Shown one piece after another: positions 42,240-54,660 of a DNA stretch of 64,000 bases. The stretch's first letter is position 1, and every line of letters starts with the position of its first letter. This stretch comes from Massariosphaeria phaeospora. Taxonomy: Eukaryota > Ascomycota > Dothideomycetes > Pleosporales. The stretch covers positions 372,001-436,000 of the forward strand of contig JAADJZ010000031.1 in the NCBI GenBank assembly GCA_011032825.1, in the 5' to 3' direction. The notes beneath the pieces are model-generated. The model made no database searches. It had not been told where the DNA came from and saw only the letters and a list, made by a program, of their open reading frames with translations. The translations under genes and the position numbers were made by a program.

Positions 42240-45200
42240 CTTAGCGAAACAGATTAAGCTCTTAGTAAAGCTTAACGGATACTTGATAAAAGCCTTAATC
42301 GACATAGAAGCACAGGATAACTTTGTTTTCGCTTAAGTAGTGTTTGTAGCCGGTTTACACTTACTAGAAAAACAATAGCTTTATCTACTTGCTAGTGCCA
42401 ACGGATAGCTTATACAAGCGCAACTAGTAGTTACATACAAGATAAGTAACGTACTATTGCACATTAAATAATACCAAAAGAAGTTAGCTTTCGACGTCTT
42501 TAGACTAGCTATCTACGACATTATTTTAAGACTTTTTTAGTTAAAAAAGCACAATCTTTAGATTGACTAGAGAAAAAACACGCTTTTACTAAAGTGTTGT
42601 AGGAATAGCGCTCTTAACACTATGCCTGCGCATTAGCAAAGTTTAATAGCAAATAAAAAAACAATTAACGTAATTGCATTAACAAAGGACAGCTTTAGAA
42701 CACAAAGGTTCAACTTAACAGATACTAACTTAAAGCCTTTAAATTAACAAGTTAGAGTAAAGAAAAAAATTAGCGTACTTTTAGAAATACTCTACGAGTA
42801 CAAAAAGTTTAGACATTTCTTTTAAAAAGTAGTAGATGCAGAAGCATTACTAAAACACAAACTTTAAAACCACAAAATCGTCTTACAAAAAAGAAAGCAA
42901 CTAACTTTTAGCCTAATATACGGACTATTAGAAAAAAAGTTAAGCATACTTCGCAATTACATTAAAAATAACTTAAAAAAAAGTTACATACAACTATTAC
43001 AGTTACTTGCAAAATACTTAATTATCTTTGTACTAAAGAAAAACAGCGTACTACGACTATGCGTTGACTTTTAAAAGCTCAACGACATTACAGTTAAGAA
43101 TTAATACTCTCTACTAAATATTACAGAATTACGAGATTAATTATTTTACGCAAAAGTCTTTACAGCACTCAACTTACAAAATAGTTACTACCTTATTAAA
43201 ATTAAAAAAAGTAAAGAATAGAAAACAGCGTTTTAAACAAGATACAGATATTACAAATACACTGTTATGCTATTTAAGCTTACAAATGCCTTAGCAACTT
43301 TTTAAAAGCTTATTAACAACGTGTTGAAAATGCACTTAAACATCTTTGTTGTTGCTTATTTAAACGACATTCTTATCTATTTTAAAACTTAAAAAGACTA
43401 TGTTAAACATGTTAAAACAGTGCTAAAGTGCTTTAACAAGTTTAACTTTTAACTTAAACTAAAAAAGTGCGAATTTTACAAGCGCGAAGTTGCATTTTTT
43501 GGATACGTAGTAGAAGCAGACGAAGTACGCATAAGCGAAAACAAAATCAAAGTAGTTAAAAAATAGCTACAACTTAAGAACGTTAAAGAAATACAATTTT
43601 TTTTAAAATTTCTAAACTTTAACTAATAGTTTATTAAGAATTACTTAAAAATTGCTATACCTTTAACAAAGCTTACGCGAAAAAATACAGCCTTTGCATA
43701 AAGCAAAAAAGCAAAAAAAGCTTTCTAACAGCTTAAAAACGCAAGCATTAGTTTACTATGCTTTTAAATATTTCAAGTAAAACAACTTTTACGCTTTAAA
43801 ACTAATGCGTTAGATTTTGCGCTAGGAGAATGTGCTAGTTAATTGCACAAAGGCAAATAGCACTCTATTGCTTATTACTTACGCAAGTTTTTAAGACTTA
43901 AAGAATAATACAACGTGCACGACAAAAAGCTGCTAGCTATTGTTGCATGCTTACAGCATTGAAAAGTATACGCAAAAAGCTGCTCAAAACTCACAATATT
44001 TACAGATTACAAGAACTTAGTTAATTTCACGACTACTAAAGTACTTAACTAAAAACAAGTTAGATAGTTAGAAATGCTAGGCTAGTACAAGTTCAAAATT
44101 GTGTACACACTAAAAAAAGATAACAGCAAAGCAAACGCTTTTAGCCGACAACATAATATTGCTAAAACAAAAGAAACTATCGACACTGCAATACTTAAGG
44201 TTAACTAAGACAAATTACTAAAACTAGCTAAAACGCTAAACGTGCTCCTAAAGACTACAATTACAGTTTTAAAAGAATTGCAAAAAGCAATTATACAACA
44301 ACATTACAATAACCTAGTTTACAGTTACTTTAAAATTACAAGAACAATAAAACTTATTAAACAAAACTACAAGTTTAGCGGAATAAAAGACAAGGTTACT
44401 GCAATTGTTAAGAAATGTGCAAACTGTTAAAAGAACAAACATAGTACTTACGCACAATACGAAGAAATGCAGGCTCTAGAGCTACTAAATAAGCTTTAAA
44501 CTAATATCTCTATAGATTTCGTAACAGAATTGCTTTTGTTAAAGGACTTTGCTATAAGAATAGCCTACAACGCTATTATAGTTATAGTCGACTAATTTAC
44601 TAAGTACGTAGAAATAATACCTTTTAAGAACACGTACACTGCGCAACAACTAAGATTCATTCTCTTAGATCAACTTATTTAATACTATAAAATACTTAAA
44701 TTGATTATTAGTAACAGAGACAAGCTCTTTACATCAAACTATTAGACAACTCTGTTAGCTGCAATTAAAACAAAACGCAAGCTATTAACAGCGTATTATC
44801 TACAAACAGATAGGCAAATAGAAAAAACGAATTAAACTATAAAAACATATCTAAGGATATACAGCAACGAACGACAAACTAATTAAGTAAAGCTTCTACT
44901 AATAGCATAATTAGCGTATAACAACAAGTTGTCAAAGTTTACAAAACAAACACTTTACTACGCAAATTACAAAAAACACTTACATTTTTTTAAAAGAACG
45001 CTTTTAGGCGCGAAAGCTAAAACTGCTACAAAAGTAGTAAAAGAGCTTAAAAAAATACATAAGTTACTACGAAGTAAACTTAAAATAGCGCAACGCTAAA
45101 GCATCTTATATGTTAACTAAAAACAAAAAATAGCACTTTAGCTAAAGAGAGGGGATAGAGTTTATCTTCTTACAAAGAATTTGCGCACAAAACGACTAAG

Positions 45201-45530
45201 CAAGAGTCTAGACAACGTCAAAGTCAAACTATTTTTAATATTAAAACAACGAAGCCTAGTTAATTACAAATTAGACTTGCTTAAAGACGCAAAGATTTAC
45301 CTAGTATTCTACATATTCTTGTTAGAACTAGCTAACCTACAAACACTACTCCAGCGAACCTTTCGCTACAAAACTAAAAAAGAAAACGAATTTAAAGTTA
45401 AGAAAATTATCGCACACCGAGTTGTAGATAACTAGAAAGAATACCTAGTTAAATAGTTAAGTTACCTAGATAGCGAGAACACATAGGAACTAGACACGAA
45501 CTTTACAAACTGCTACTAGATTCTAGCACG
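42240..45530 (+). pseudogene. Degenerate pol: protease, RT, RNase H, integrase, chromodomain
   Basis: Readable pieces, in order: a protease-like IDIEAQDN near 42298; reverse transcriptase with FTALNLQNSYYLIKIKK and the catalytic box YLNDILIY (43357-43380), where YLDD is expected, so an Asp is Asn; RNase H near 43760-44130; integrase zinc region ending KKCANC at about 44430, again with a His-to-Tyr change; integrase core near 44520-44900; and a chromodomain-like region at about 45388-45520 (KVKKIIAHRVV ... KEYLVK ... DSENT) with amber codons at expected Trp sites. Numerous stops make it non-functional. Confidence 0.85.
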
Positions 45531-45586
45531 GTATTGATAAAAACACTATAACTAGCAATAGAAGAATTAATTAAGCCTATTGTAGC

Positions 45587-45826
45587 TTACATCGTAGGCA
45601 AAAACTCTATTTCAATCGATGCCGCAGGACAGTTAATTTTCTTTGCTAGCTTAGTTTCGCCCGACGCTTTTATCTCTAACGCAAAACAAAGAGTTTTCTT
45701 GCGCGCCTGCTTTTTTGCTTGCTTTAGAATTTTCTTATTTTGCAGCAAACGATTTATTACCTTTGCTAACAATTTCTTATTTTTATCTACTTTCTTTCTA
45801 TACTCTTTACGAGTACGATTTAACAA
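45587..45826 (-). other. Antisense open frame inside the retrotransposon
   Basis: A 79-codon frame on the minus strand between the chromodomain and the 3' LTR, very Lys/Arg-rich (NRLLQNKKILKQAKKQARKK), starting at an ATG. It is less stop-ridden than its surroundings. The basic stretch followed by ASGET loosely recalls the C-terminal part of pogo/Fot1-type transposases, so it could be a fragment of an inserted DNA transposon, an extra retrotransposon ORF, or chance. Low confidence. Confidence 0.3.
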
Positions 45827-46111
45827 CTTTTACAACATGTTAACACACGCTTAACCTAGACGCGTGCACTTAGCGCACTTCAAACAGAAATCTAGCATAA
45901 CAAAACAATCTAGGCCTTGCAGAAAACAGTAATTACAAGCAATTTTAGCAAGTGTATTAGCTTAACAGATTTTAGAGCTAAGACGAAAGCAACGATAAGT
46001 TAACGAAGACATCGCAAGTTGCTACTAGCTAGATGCGAGGTAACTCTAGCTACTTGTACAAAATAAGCAGCTCTTACAATTTAAAAACAAATTATTAGAG
46101 AAAAAAGATAA

Positions 46112-46543
46112 TGTTACGATCTAGTATTACAACTAGGCTTAGCGCGAAGCGCTTAGGTTATAAGCTACTAATAAAGTTACACAGCAAGCTAATTGAACCT
46201 CGGTTACGTAACTGCTTACTAGTAAGCGCTTAAGAATAAGCGCGCTTAATAGTAAGCGCTTAGCAACGAGCACTGCTTAATAGCAAGCGCTTAAAAATAA
46301 GCAAAGAACATTCTCTAAGTATATAAACTACGAGAGACAACGCACTTTTACAGTTGTTGTTTTTAATTTTACAATCTACAAGTTAACTTTTACTTTAACT
46401 TTTATACTCTTTGCAGAACGAAGCTTGCTACTGCCTTAGTATCGAACGCTATACAACCTCCTTTAGTCTATCGAACTTACTCAATCTCTAAGAACCAACC
46501 AAAGCCTAATAAAAAACTCTTCCAAGTTCGCTTAGCCTTTACA
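46112..46543 (+). repeat. 3' LTR of the chromovirus
   Basis: 432 bp, same ends as the 5' LTR. Preceded by the purine-rich attagagaaaaaagataa, a candidate polypurine tract. Confidence 0.93.
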
Positions 46544-46548
46544 CTACG
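46544..46548. repeat. Target-site duplication, right copy (CTACG)
   Basis: Matches 40007-40011 exactly. Confidence 0.9.
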
Positions 46549-46554
46549 ATAGTA

Positions 46555-46800
46555 GAAATACGCTAGCGAATAGGTAGAAAGTATTTATTAATAGGTATAA
46601 GTTAAGTTATAAGTTGCACAAACTTTAAGTTGAAGTTAAGTTATAGTTACTTTAGCGTAGGTAGAAGTTAAGTTAGAGTTATTAAAGCGTTAAGTTATAG
46701 TTTAGTTAGAGTAATTAAAGCTTTAAGTTAGAATTAAGTTAAAAGTTATATTTAAATTATAAAGTTATGTGTTAGCTTAGAGAGTTGCTAAAGTTTATAA
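46555..46800. repeat. MITE-like AT-rich repeat, degraded copy
   Basis: Begins tacgctagcgaataggtag and continues with gtataagttaagttataagtt and gttaagttagagtt words, the left-end pattern of the family seen at 50278 and 58925. The right end is too degraded to place. Confidence 0.5.
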
Positions 46801-49800
46801 AGTTATTACAGCTAGTTATTACATCTAAAAACGCGCAAATAGTATTTACAAAGTTTTGTTACTACAGCTACTATTTACGTACAAGAACACAAGTAGAGTA
46901 AAAAAAATTGTATTATTAAAAATATTAATTACGGTAGCGTAAAAGTCAAGCGCGCTTTTGTAGCAAAAGTAGCAAATTCTTTTTTTCTAAATTATTATTC
47001 AACAAAGTTATTCTTAATTGTAAAAGCCTAGATGTAGGCTTAAACGTAAGCTTAAATAACAAGCTAAGTATAAGTCTAGGTATTAGCTTAGATAACGAGC
47101 TAGGTATAAGCGTAAGTATAAGCCTAAAAGTAAAATCTATTTACTACGCTTAAAAGTTAAGTAAGTTTTTAACTTTGTTACATAGTAGTTCTTTATTATC
47201 TGCTTTTGCAAATAAAGAAATACTATTCTATTCTTTCTTTTAAGCAATATAGTTTTTTAATATTATAATTTGCTAAATTGTTTAAGCAGCAAGTTAGTGC
47301 TTTTTATTGCTAATAACATTTTTAGCAACGTTGAATTTGCGCTTAACTCTAACTTAGGCAATTTGTACTGCAAGTATATTTTTTGCAACTTGTAATAAGC
47401 GTAAATACGTTTCTTTATTTACTTGCTACTATTTAAGAATATTAAAAGAAGCACTAGCACGTACGCAGGCAATACTTAGATAAACCTCTTTTTCTTAGCG
47501 AGTTAAGCTTTTTTATTTTTTTATTTTGTTTAAGTTAATAGATGAAAAACTGCTTAGCAGCAACTAAAGAAAAAGCTTTAGTTTTTAAAACTATTTACTA
47601 CTTTAAAGTTTAGTTGTATAAAACAAATAAATAAAAGTAAAAGCAAAGCAAGTATCGTTGTTATAGCAATTAAAGTAATCAAAAAACTTTTCGTAGTAAG
47701 TATACTTGTTTTAATTATTCTAGGTTTTGTTTTATGCGCGTAGTTAGCATATAACTATAATAAATAACTATAATAACTATACCTCGTACGTTGTAAGCTT
47801 TTAGCTAAAGTTTAAAATATTAGTACAATTAAATAAAAACTTTTGTTTATTGCTAGTTTTTTTATAATACTTGCTAAGTTTAGTTTTTTTTTTTTTGCAG
47901 CAGCAGCAGCTTGTACAACTGTAAGCTACTTAAAGGTATTTTAATTTTTTATGTTATTGTTAAGTTTGTTTTGCATACTATTTAAAAAGTTGAAAAAATA
48001 GTTGTATATAAGCTAGATATACTAGACTTATAGCTTATAGTTTTTACTTAAAAAGTTTGTTGCGTTTTTAAAGTTTTTAAGCATATTAGTAATTAACTTT
48101 AAGTAGTGCTATTTATCTAGTGTTAATTTTAGTTGCTTAAAGTTGCAAAAGTTTACTTTTGCTATATTTTTATTATTTAGGATACTACTTACACTAATTA
48201 TTATTGTAAGTGCAATCTTTTTTACTAGCTATTTGTTAATAAATTTTTAAATTTTAAGTGCGCGCTTGTATATATTGTAAATTAAATTCTATTATATTTT
48301 AACGTTGCAAATAATAGATATTTATTGTTTTAGTAGCAAGTGTAGTTGCGTAGCAATAAACTGCTTGTATTGTTAAAACAACAAATTAATTGCTATGCAA
48401 ATAGCTTAAAGCTAGGTATATATTAAGCTGTAATAAAAGTATATAATAACGCACTATATACTTTGCAAAAAAAGTTTAAAACAAAAATATTTGCTTGCAC
48501 GTTGCTTAAATAGCGTTTTTGTAGTATTTTTTTTAGTTTAACGTTAGCACTTGCTAATGCTGCAAGCTTAAAATGTAAAATAATATTTTAAACAACAAAG
48601 TTAATAATGTAAGCAAGATACAAAATTAAGTTTTTTAATAAGCTTTAAAGTATGTTCTTTGCTTTTAGTTATTGTTTAATAACACAACTAAGCGTTTTGT
48701 TTTTTTAGTATTATCTATAGTAATTGCTAGAAAGCGTAATTTAATGCTAGTGTTTAAGAGTACTTGCAGTATATTAGTAGCTGCAGTAGCAGTAGTATGT
48801 TTTTCGCGTAGAAAAACGAAATTTAGTAACTTCTTTTAAAGCTACTAGTTGCAGTTAACGTAGTATTCTTTAACTACAAAGAAACTAAAATAATTAGAAG
48901 CAAACTATCTATTTATTGCAATTAAGATTTTAGTTAACTAGCTAATAGTATTAAGAAGTAATGCTTTAGCTTTTTCAAATCGTTTATAGAACATTTTCTA
49001 TAATTGGAATTAGCTAATACTTAAAATATTAGGTTAAAGAAATTAAAGAAATTGCTAAAATAAAAGCTGCTTGATTGTTTAAAAAAACTAGTTGCTATAT
49101 ATAACTACTCGTACTAGTTCTTGTTTAAAAGCCTAAGTTGAATATAGTAGTACAATAGTAGTAAATTAAAGTTAACATAGTGCTAGCTGTAAACGAAATT
49201 AAAAGCAAATAAAAGTAAACGTTTTTTAGTAAGTCTTAGATTCAAAGTAGTTAAGTAAGTATTTAGTTTTAATAGTTTTAACTGCTAGGTGCTAAAGAGC
49301 AAAATTGCAATTATAGCAAAATACGTAGAAGTAGCTATTACTAGAATTAGCAACTTTTTTAAACTATAGCTATACTTAACTAGTGCGTATAGCAAAGTTT
49401 TATTGCAAATTTGCTATTTTTAGGTTTAAAACTTACTTAGTAGAACTCTACTACATTTTCTACGCAGTTACTACTACTTTTTGTTCTATATTATTTTTAA
49501 TCTGCGTAGAAAAATCTTTTACTAAATGTAGTTTATTTAAATTAAATTTTTTCAAACAAATTGCTTAGCGTTGAATTTAAATAAACAAATAAGTAGCAAA
49601 TGTTTTACTATGTTTATAACAAAAGATATAATACAAAAGCGCAGGTACTATAATAATAAACTATAATAATTAGTGTTAGAGTAAACTAAAAATAAAAAAT
49701 AAGTACATTGCTAAAGAAAAACACGTAGATTGTTAAAAAAAAACAGAACATGCTTTTTTGCTTGCGAAATATTGCTAATATTTAAGCGCAAAGGCTAAAG

Positions 49801-50277
49801 CAGTAATGCAACTAAAATTAAAGCTAAAATTAAAGCTGCAGTAGTAGCGCTTTTATTTTACAGTTCTAATTAGGTTATACTTGTTAATCTATTAATCGCA
49901 ATGTTATACACGTTTTAGGCTGCGTTATAAATAGTAAATACTAGCTATGTTTATACTAGCAACGTTTTAATTTACATAAAAAAGTAAAAAGCTTTAAGTC
50001 TACGCTTTTTTATAAGCGTTACTATTGTTAGAAAAACTTTTTTAATTTAAATACTTTTCTAACTTAGTTTGCTCTACTACTTTATCTACTACTTTATTCT
50101 GCTCTTTATTTTTATTTTTATTTTTAACTTTATTTTTATTTTTACTAAAGAACTTGTTTGCTTCTGCTAACGCTTTTCTCTACTAATTTTCTATTTTATA
50201 TTCGTCTTTATACTTATTGTAGAACGCATTAATTTCTAACTTACTACTTACTTCTTTTTTGTACTTATTAATTGTAG
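46801..50277. other. AT-rich RIP-like DNA, unclassified
   Basis: About 3.5 kb with no supported gene. It contains a degenerate run of agctaagtataag / cttaaacgtaagctt words (about 47026-47135), a tttttttttttt-gcagcagcagcag stretch at about 47886-47911, and short Lys-poor frames with no motif. Likely old, mutated transposable elements. Confidence 0.5.
47026..47135. repeat. Degenerate short tandem-like array
   Basis: Repeated variants of (c)ttag(a)tataagcctaggta and taagcttaaataac follow one another with roughly 15-20-bp spacing. Divergence is mainly transitions. Confidence 0.45.
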
Positions 50278-50548
50278 GTACGCTAGCGATTAAGTAGAAA
50301 GTACTTATTGTTAAGTATAAGTTAAGTTAGAGTTGCACAAACCTAAAGTTAAAGTTAAGTTAAAGTAATTAAAGCGTAAGTTAAAGTTAGATTATAGATA
50401 CTACTTTTAGGTTAATAAACTTATTATAACTAGCTGTTATAATTATAAAAAATATATATATTAAAATATAAAATTGTAGAAATCTATGCTAACTTAACTT
50501 TAACCTACGCTATTTAGTTTTAGCGTAGGTATAAGTTAAGTTAGCACT
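50278..50548 (+). repeat. MITE-like repeat, plus-oriented copy
   Basis: Starts gtacgctagcgattaagtag, contains aaacttattataactagctg in the middle, and ends with a palindromic tail around 50505-50525 (cctacgcta...tagcgtagg). The same order occurs at 58925-59180 and, inverted, at 53404-53641. Confidence 0.65.
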
Positions 50549-50788
50549 AGAGTTTTACGTAAGCTAACTTAACTTTAACTTAATTTATACCTATTTACTA
50601 CTCTAATTGTAAGCGCTAGAATATACAAGCTGTTAATATTTTTATAAGTATTATTACTATTTACGCGTAGTTCGAAAGAAAGCGTAAGCTTGCGTAAGCT
50701 AGTGTAGTTAGTATAAGTATATAATAAACTACTTGTTACAAACAAAAATAATACTAGGTATTGTAAACTAAGCAACAACGTAAAAAAG

Positions 50789-51173
50789 TTGTTAGAACTC
50801 GTAGGTTCGCAAAATAAAAGTACGAAAACGCGCGAAGCAGAATTAAGTTAGTAGTTACGTAATAGCGCTTAGTTTTAGCGAACTAAGTAAAACAACGCTT
50901 AGTTTTAGTAAACTAAGTAGAACTACGATTAAAGTGCTTAGAGTGCTTAGGCTAAGCATACTAAGCAAGCAAAGCAAAACGCTTTTAGCAAAGAATTATA
51001 GAACTATATAAATTAGCAAAATTTCTTTTATAAATCAAATTCTTTGTAGTTAACTCTTTTAAGTATATTTTATACATAGATTAGATCTATAGGCAACAAA
51101 TTGTTACTTTGTTATTCTATTCAAAATAAAAATAAAATTGTTTTTTTTTGTTATTATTAAGCTCTCTAAACAT
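50789..51173 (+). repeat. Candidate solo LTR
   Basis: Begins tgttagaactcgtag, carries short repeats of gcttagttttagcgaacta and a ctatataaatt box near 51003, and could end ...ctctaaaca. The TG...CA borders fit an LTR, but I see no target duplication or second copy. Weak. Confidence 0.3.
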
Positions 51174-53305
51174 AGAATAATTTTTTAAGCAAAACTTCTA
51201 AGTTCAATTACAATTACGTTTAGTAAAAAAACACTTCTAATAACATTGCTATAATAACTTACTTTTAGTTTTTAGCAGTTACTAGTGTTACATTCTCTAA
51301 AGTTAACGTTTTTACAAACTTTTGCTAATTTATTTTAGCTTTCTTGTTTTTAAACGAATTATTTTTTAACTTAGCTAATTCGTTTAAGTAGATACGACGC
51401 ATAATTCTATTAGTAGCCTTGCTAGCGCCAAATATTCGCGACATTAGCTAATTCTTAATTTTTCTCTTGTTTTTTAGTGCTTTGGTAATTTGTTTAAAAA
51501 TGTTTTTGTGCTGTTAGAAGTTGATATTGTAATAAATACAAGCTTACTTTTTATAAACAAAGCTAAGTTTTGCTTAAAGCTACTTAACTACGCATTGTAA
51601 GTACAATAATGTAATAAACTAATGTAATAACTTACTACTTTTTTGTTCGCGGTAGCGTTGCTTATTTAGAAGTTTAAGTTTAGTTGTTAACTACTTTTTT
51701 TAGTCGTGCGTAAACAACGCAGTAAACTTTTTTTTCGCTTTAAGCTTTTTTTTAAGCTAGTATTTTGCTTGCTAATCTTTTGCACTAGCATTTGCAATAG
51801 CTTTTTTTTTAGCACTTAAGTAAGCTGTTTAATTTTTTTAAGCAGTTGCGTAAGTAGTATTACTTAATTAACTTTTAAATAGTAGCTTGTAATGTGTAGA
51901 GCGCTTTTTTGTAATTTAACGCAACTGCAGTTTGCTAGTACGCTAAGAACTTTGTGCTTTTTAAACTTAAAGCTTTAAGTTTGTTAGTAGATGCTATAAT
52001 AAACTTCTGTAATAATTACATTTGTAAGCGCGTTCTACTTTGCTAGCTTAAGTTTAGTTAAAACTTTAATTTTGTAAAACAAAAGCAACTTATTATTAAG
52101 CTCGTAATTTATTTTGTTGTTAAGTTTTTACTTAATTGCGGCTATTGTATTTGTAATAAATGTAGGTAATAATAAAGCTAGTTGTAGTACGTAGGTAAGT
52201 AGTAGTAGAAAGTTAAGTAACGAATTTACAAGCTAGATTTTGTATAGAGTAGCTTGTACGCTGCTGCAAAAGCTATAGCTTTAGCTAGCACTTTGCTACT
52301 AGCTACTTAAAACACGCACTTTTACTACAGCTTTTGCAGCTTTCTTATTTACTATAATTATTACAAATAATTATTACAACTTTTTATTTTCTATACTACA
52401 CTTACTACGCAGCAATTCTTTTGCAATAGCTTAAACTAAGCAAACTAACTACTACTACGTTGCTACTAGCAACAAAGTTTTGCAAAAGCTTTTTGCAGCA
52501 AAAGTAGCTTGCAAATCTAGCAATTCGTACAAAAACAAAAAGAAACTAATAATAAGTAGTGTAAAAAAGCTTTACTGCTAGAAGCAAAAAAGTAAGTTAT
52601 TATAGTAGTTAATTACAGCTTAATTTTAACAATATGCAGCTATTGCGTTGCGCAAAATTTAATAGTACTAGAAATTAACTAAGCTTTTTATGCGCAAACT
52701 GCTATTTAGTTAGCTAGTTCGCAAAATTGCGCAAGAGTTTAAGCTTAATCTACGCTTCTAAGCTAGTGCAATTAAAGCTATACAAAAAGTAACAAAAGCT
52801 TTTTTAATTAGTATTTTTAAAAGTATAGCTTTCTACCTATTGCTAGGTGCAAAGCTAACTTTAATAGATACTAATATAAACGCTATACACGCGAAACGAG
52901 TAACAATTAACACAAGAAATATAAATTTAGCAAAAAAATACTATAGAAAGTACAAGAAAAGTTTGTAGCAAATGTAAAAGCTAAAGTTTAGTTGCTACTT
53001 GTTTTAGCAGTATAAAGCTATAATAATTTTAAATTTTTTAGTAATACCTAGCGTAGACGTTGCTCTATACTTAGCTATTAAAATGCAACTAATTCTACGC
53101 TGTAATAACAATTTGTAATAAACTTAAGCAACTTGTACTTTGCTAACGTTAAAATACAATATGTAAACTCTAAATATAACAATCTAACTATAACTTAACT
53201 ATAACCTAAAGCTTATGCAAGATAACTTAACTTTAACTTAAAGTTTATGCAACTTAACTTAACTATAACTTTGTACTAGCGTTAAAAGATTAAGTATATA
53301 AGTAG

Positions 53306-53643
53306 AGTTAAGTTTAGAGTAGTAAATAGGTATAGGTTGAGTTAAGGTTGGGTTAGCTTACGTAAGACCCTAGTGCTAACTCAACCTATACCTACGCTAA
53401 AACGTTTTAGCGTGGGTATAGGTTGAGTTAGCACAGACCTCTACAATTCTATATTTTAATATATTTTCTCTTTATAATTATAACAGCTAGTTATAACAGG
53501 TTTATTAACCTAAAGGTAGTACCTATAACTCAACTTTAACCTACGCTTTGATTACTCTAACTCAACTTTAACTCTAGGTCTGTGCGACTCTAACTCAACC
53601 TATACCCAACGATAGGTACTCTCTACCCATTCGCCAGCGTAGT
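53306..53643 (-). repeat. MITE-like insertion, best-preserved copy
   Basis: Inserted into the left arm; the right arm lacks it at the matching point (about 59220). This copy keeps accc/gggt words (gggttgggttagc, tacccattcgccagcgta) lost from the other copies, so it looks less mutated. It contains the 62-bp palindrome at 53373-53434 and two opposed copies of the subterminal motif ggtataggttgagtta. Confidence 0.65.
53373..53434. repeat. 62-bp near-perfect palindrome
   Basis: Arms of 31 bp meet between 53403 and 53404 at aaaacg|cgtttt-type sequence; gtgctaactcaacctata on the left pairs with tataggttgagttagcac on the right, with one mismatch (tacc/gggt). It could form a strong hairpin or cruciform. 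Confidence 0.8.
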
Positions 53644-53704
53644 TAAGTTAGAGTTATAAAAAAAGCAACTTAACTTTAACTTAACTTCTACTTATTCGCT
53701 AGCC

Positions 53705-54660
53705 TAAGTAGAAATGCAGCATTAATACTACTTGTAGTACCTACAATACAACGCTTTTTTGTAAATTTTACTATAGCGCTAAAGCTACTTGCTTACTTTT
53801 GTTTAGTATATTGCAAGATTTTTGTAAAGTTGCAGCGTTGCGTTGCTACTTTTTAAGCGCACGCGTAGTAGCTAGCTTTGTAGCTTTCGCTTTTTGCTTT
53901 TTATTACGCTACTTCTTTGTAATTTGTTGTAGCGCTTTTGCTTTTTTTACTATTTTTGTTTTATATAGTGTAGCAGTAGCTTTAAGCTTTTTTGCTCAAG
54001 TTTTTTAAAGTTTTTGCTACTTTTTTTTGCGCTATTTAACTATTTTGCGCACTTAAGCTTTTTAGATTTTGCAAGAACTTTATAGTATAGCGCTAGTATA
54101 GTACTTGTCGCGCTGTTGCAAGTAAAAAACTTTACTTTCTTTTTATACTTTTGTTTTCTAGTAAGTACTAAGCAAAAGCTATTGTTTTTGTAGTAGAATA
54201 GCTTGTTTTGAACTTGTAGAAATTGTAATGTACTAGCAAAACACTTAGCTTTACTTTTTATTTTATTTGCAACTGCAGTGTCTAGAATTTTTTGTATATT
54301 ATTTTAAGTATTTTTATTACTAAGCTTTTGCAGTTTTGTATTTTTATTTTTATTTAAAGTAGTAGTATTAAAGCGTTTGAGTATAATTTTTGCATTTATT
54401 AGCTATACGCTCGTAGCTTTAAAACTTTTCTATATAGTTTCTCTTTTTATTGTAGTACTCTACGCTAACTAAAATATTAGAAAAAAGTTGCTTTTTTAAT
54501 GCTAACAAGCTTTTGCAATTAGTATAAGTAGTAGTTAAGTTCTTGCGAGTAGTAGTTTGAAAAAAATAAAATTAATACTATATTAAGTAGCTGTAAAGTA
54601 TAAGTTAAATAAAGAAAAAAAATAGCTAGTAGAATTTTATTAGCGTTGCAAAAGTTTATA
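53705..54660. other. Arm-specific AT-rich segment
   Basis: About 0.95 kb present in the left arm between sequences that in the right arm are separated only by the MITE at 58925-59180. It holds a Phe/Ala-rich short frame (53799-54008) with no motif. It is either an insertion here or a deletion in the right arm. Confidence 0.5.

Larger units (their letters stand above)
40012..46543 (+). mobile_element. Full-length Ty3/gypsy chromovirus-type LTR retrotransposon, inactivated
   Basis: A 6.5-kb element bounded by two 432-bp LTRs that start TGTTACGATC and end CTTTACA, flanked by a CTACG target duplication. Order on the plus strand: gag with a zinc knuckle, protease, reverse transcriptase, RNase H, integrase with an HHCC-type zinc region, then a chromodomain-like C-terminus; this gene order and the chromodomain place it among the fungal chromoviruses. 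All frames carry many TAG/TAA stops, often where Trp or Gln is expected, and no coding gene is intact. This is the C-to-T/G-to-A damage expected of RIP. It can only be mobilised, if at all, by proteins from elsewhere. Confidence 0.93.

Noticed and set aside
46549..50277. A gene cluster or large coding gene in the AT-rich stretch
   Set aside because: No frame is long enough on either strand and the word usage matches RIP-damaged repeats; I could not assign a transposon family, so it is left unclassified.
49383..54008. Short frames at 49383-49568, 50575-50778 and 53799-54008
   Set aside because: They lie in AT-rich mutated repeat DNA, are Phe/Leu/Lys-biased from base composition, and show no domain.
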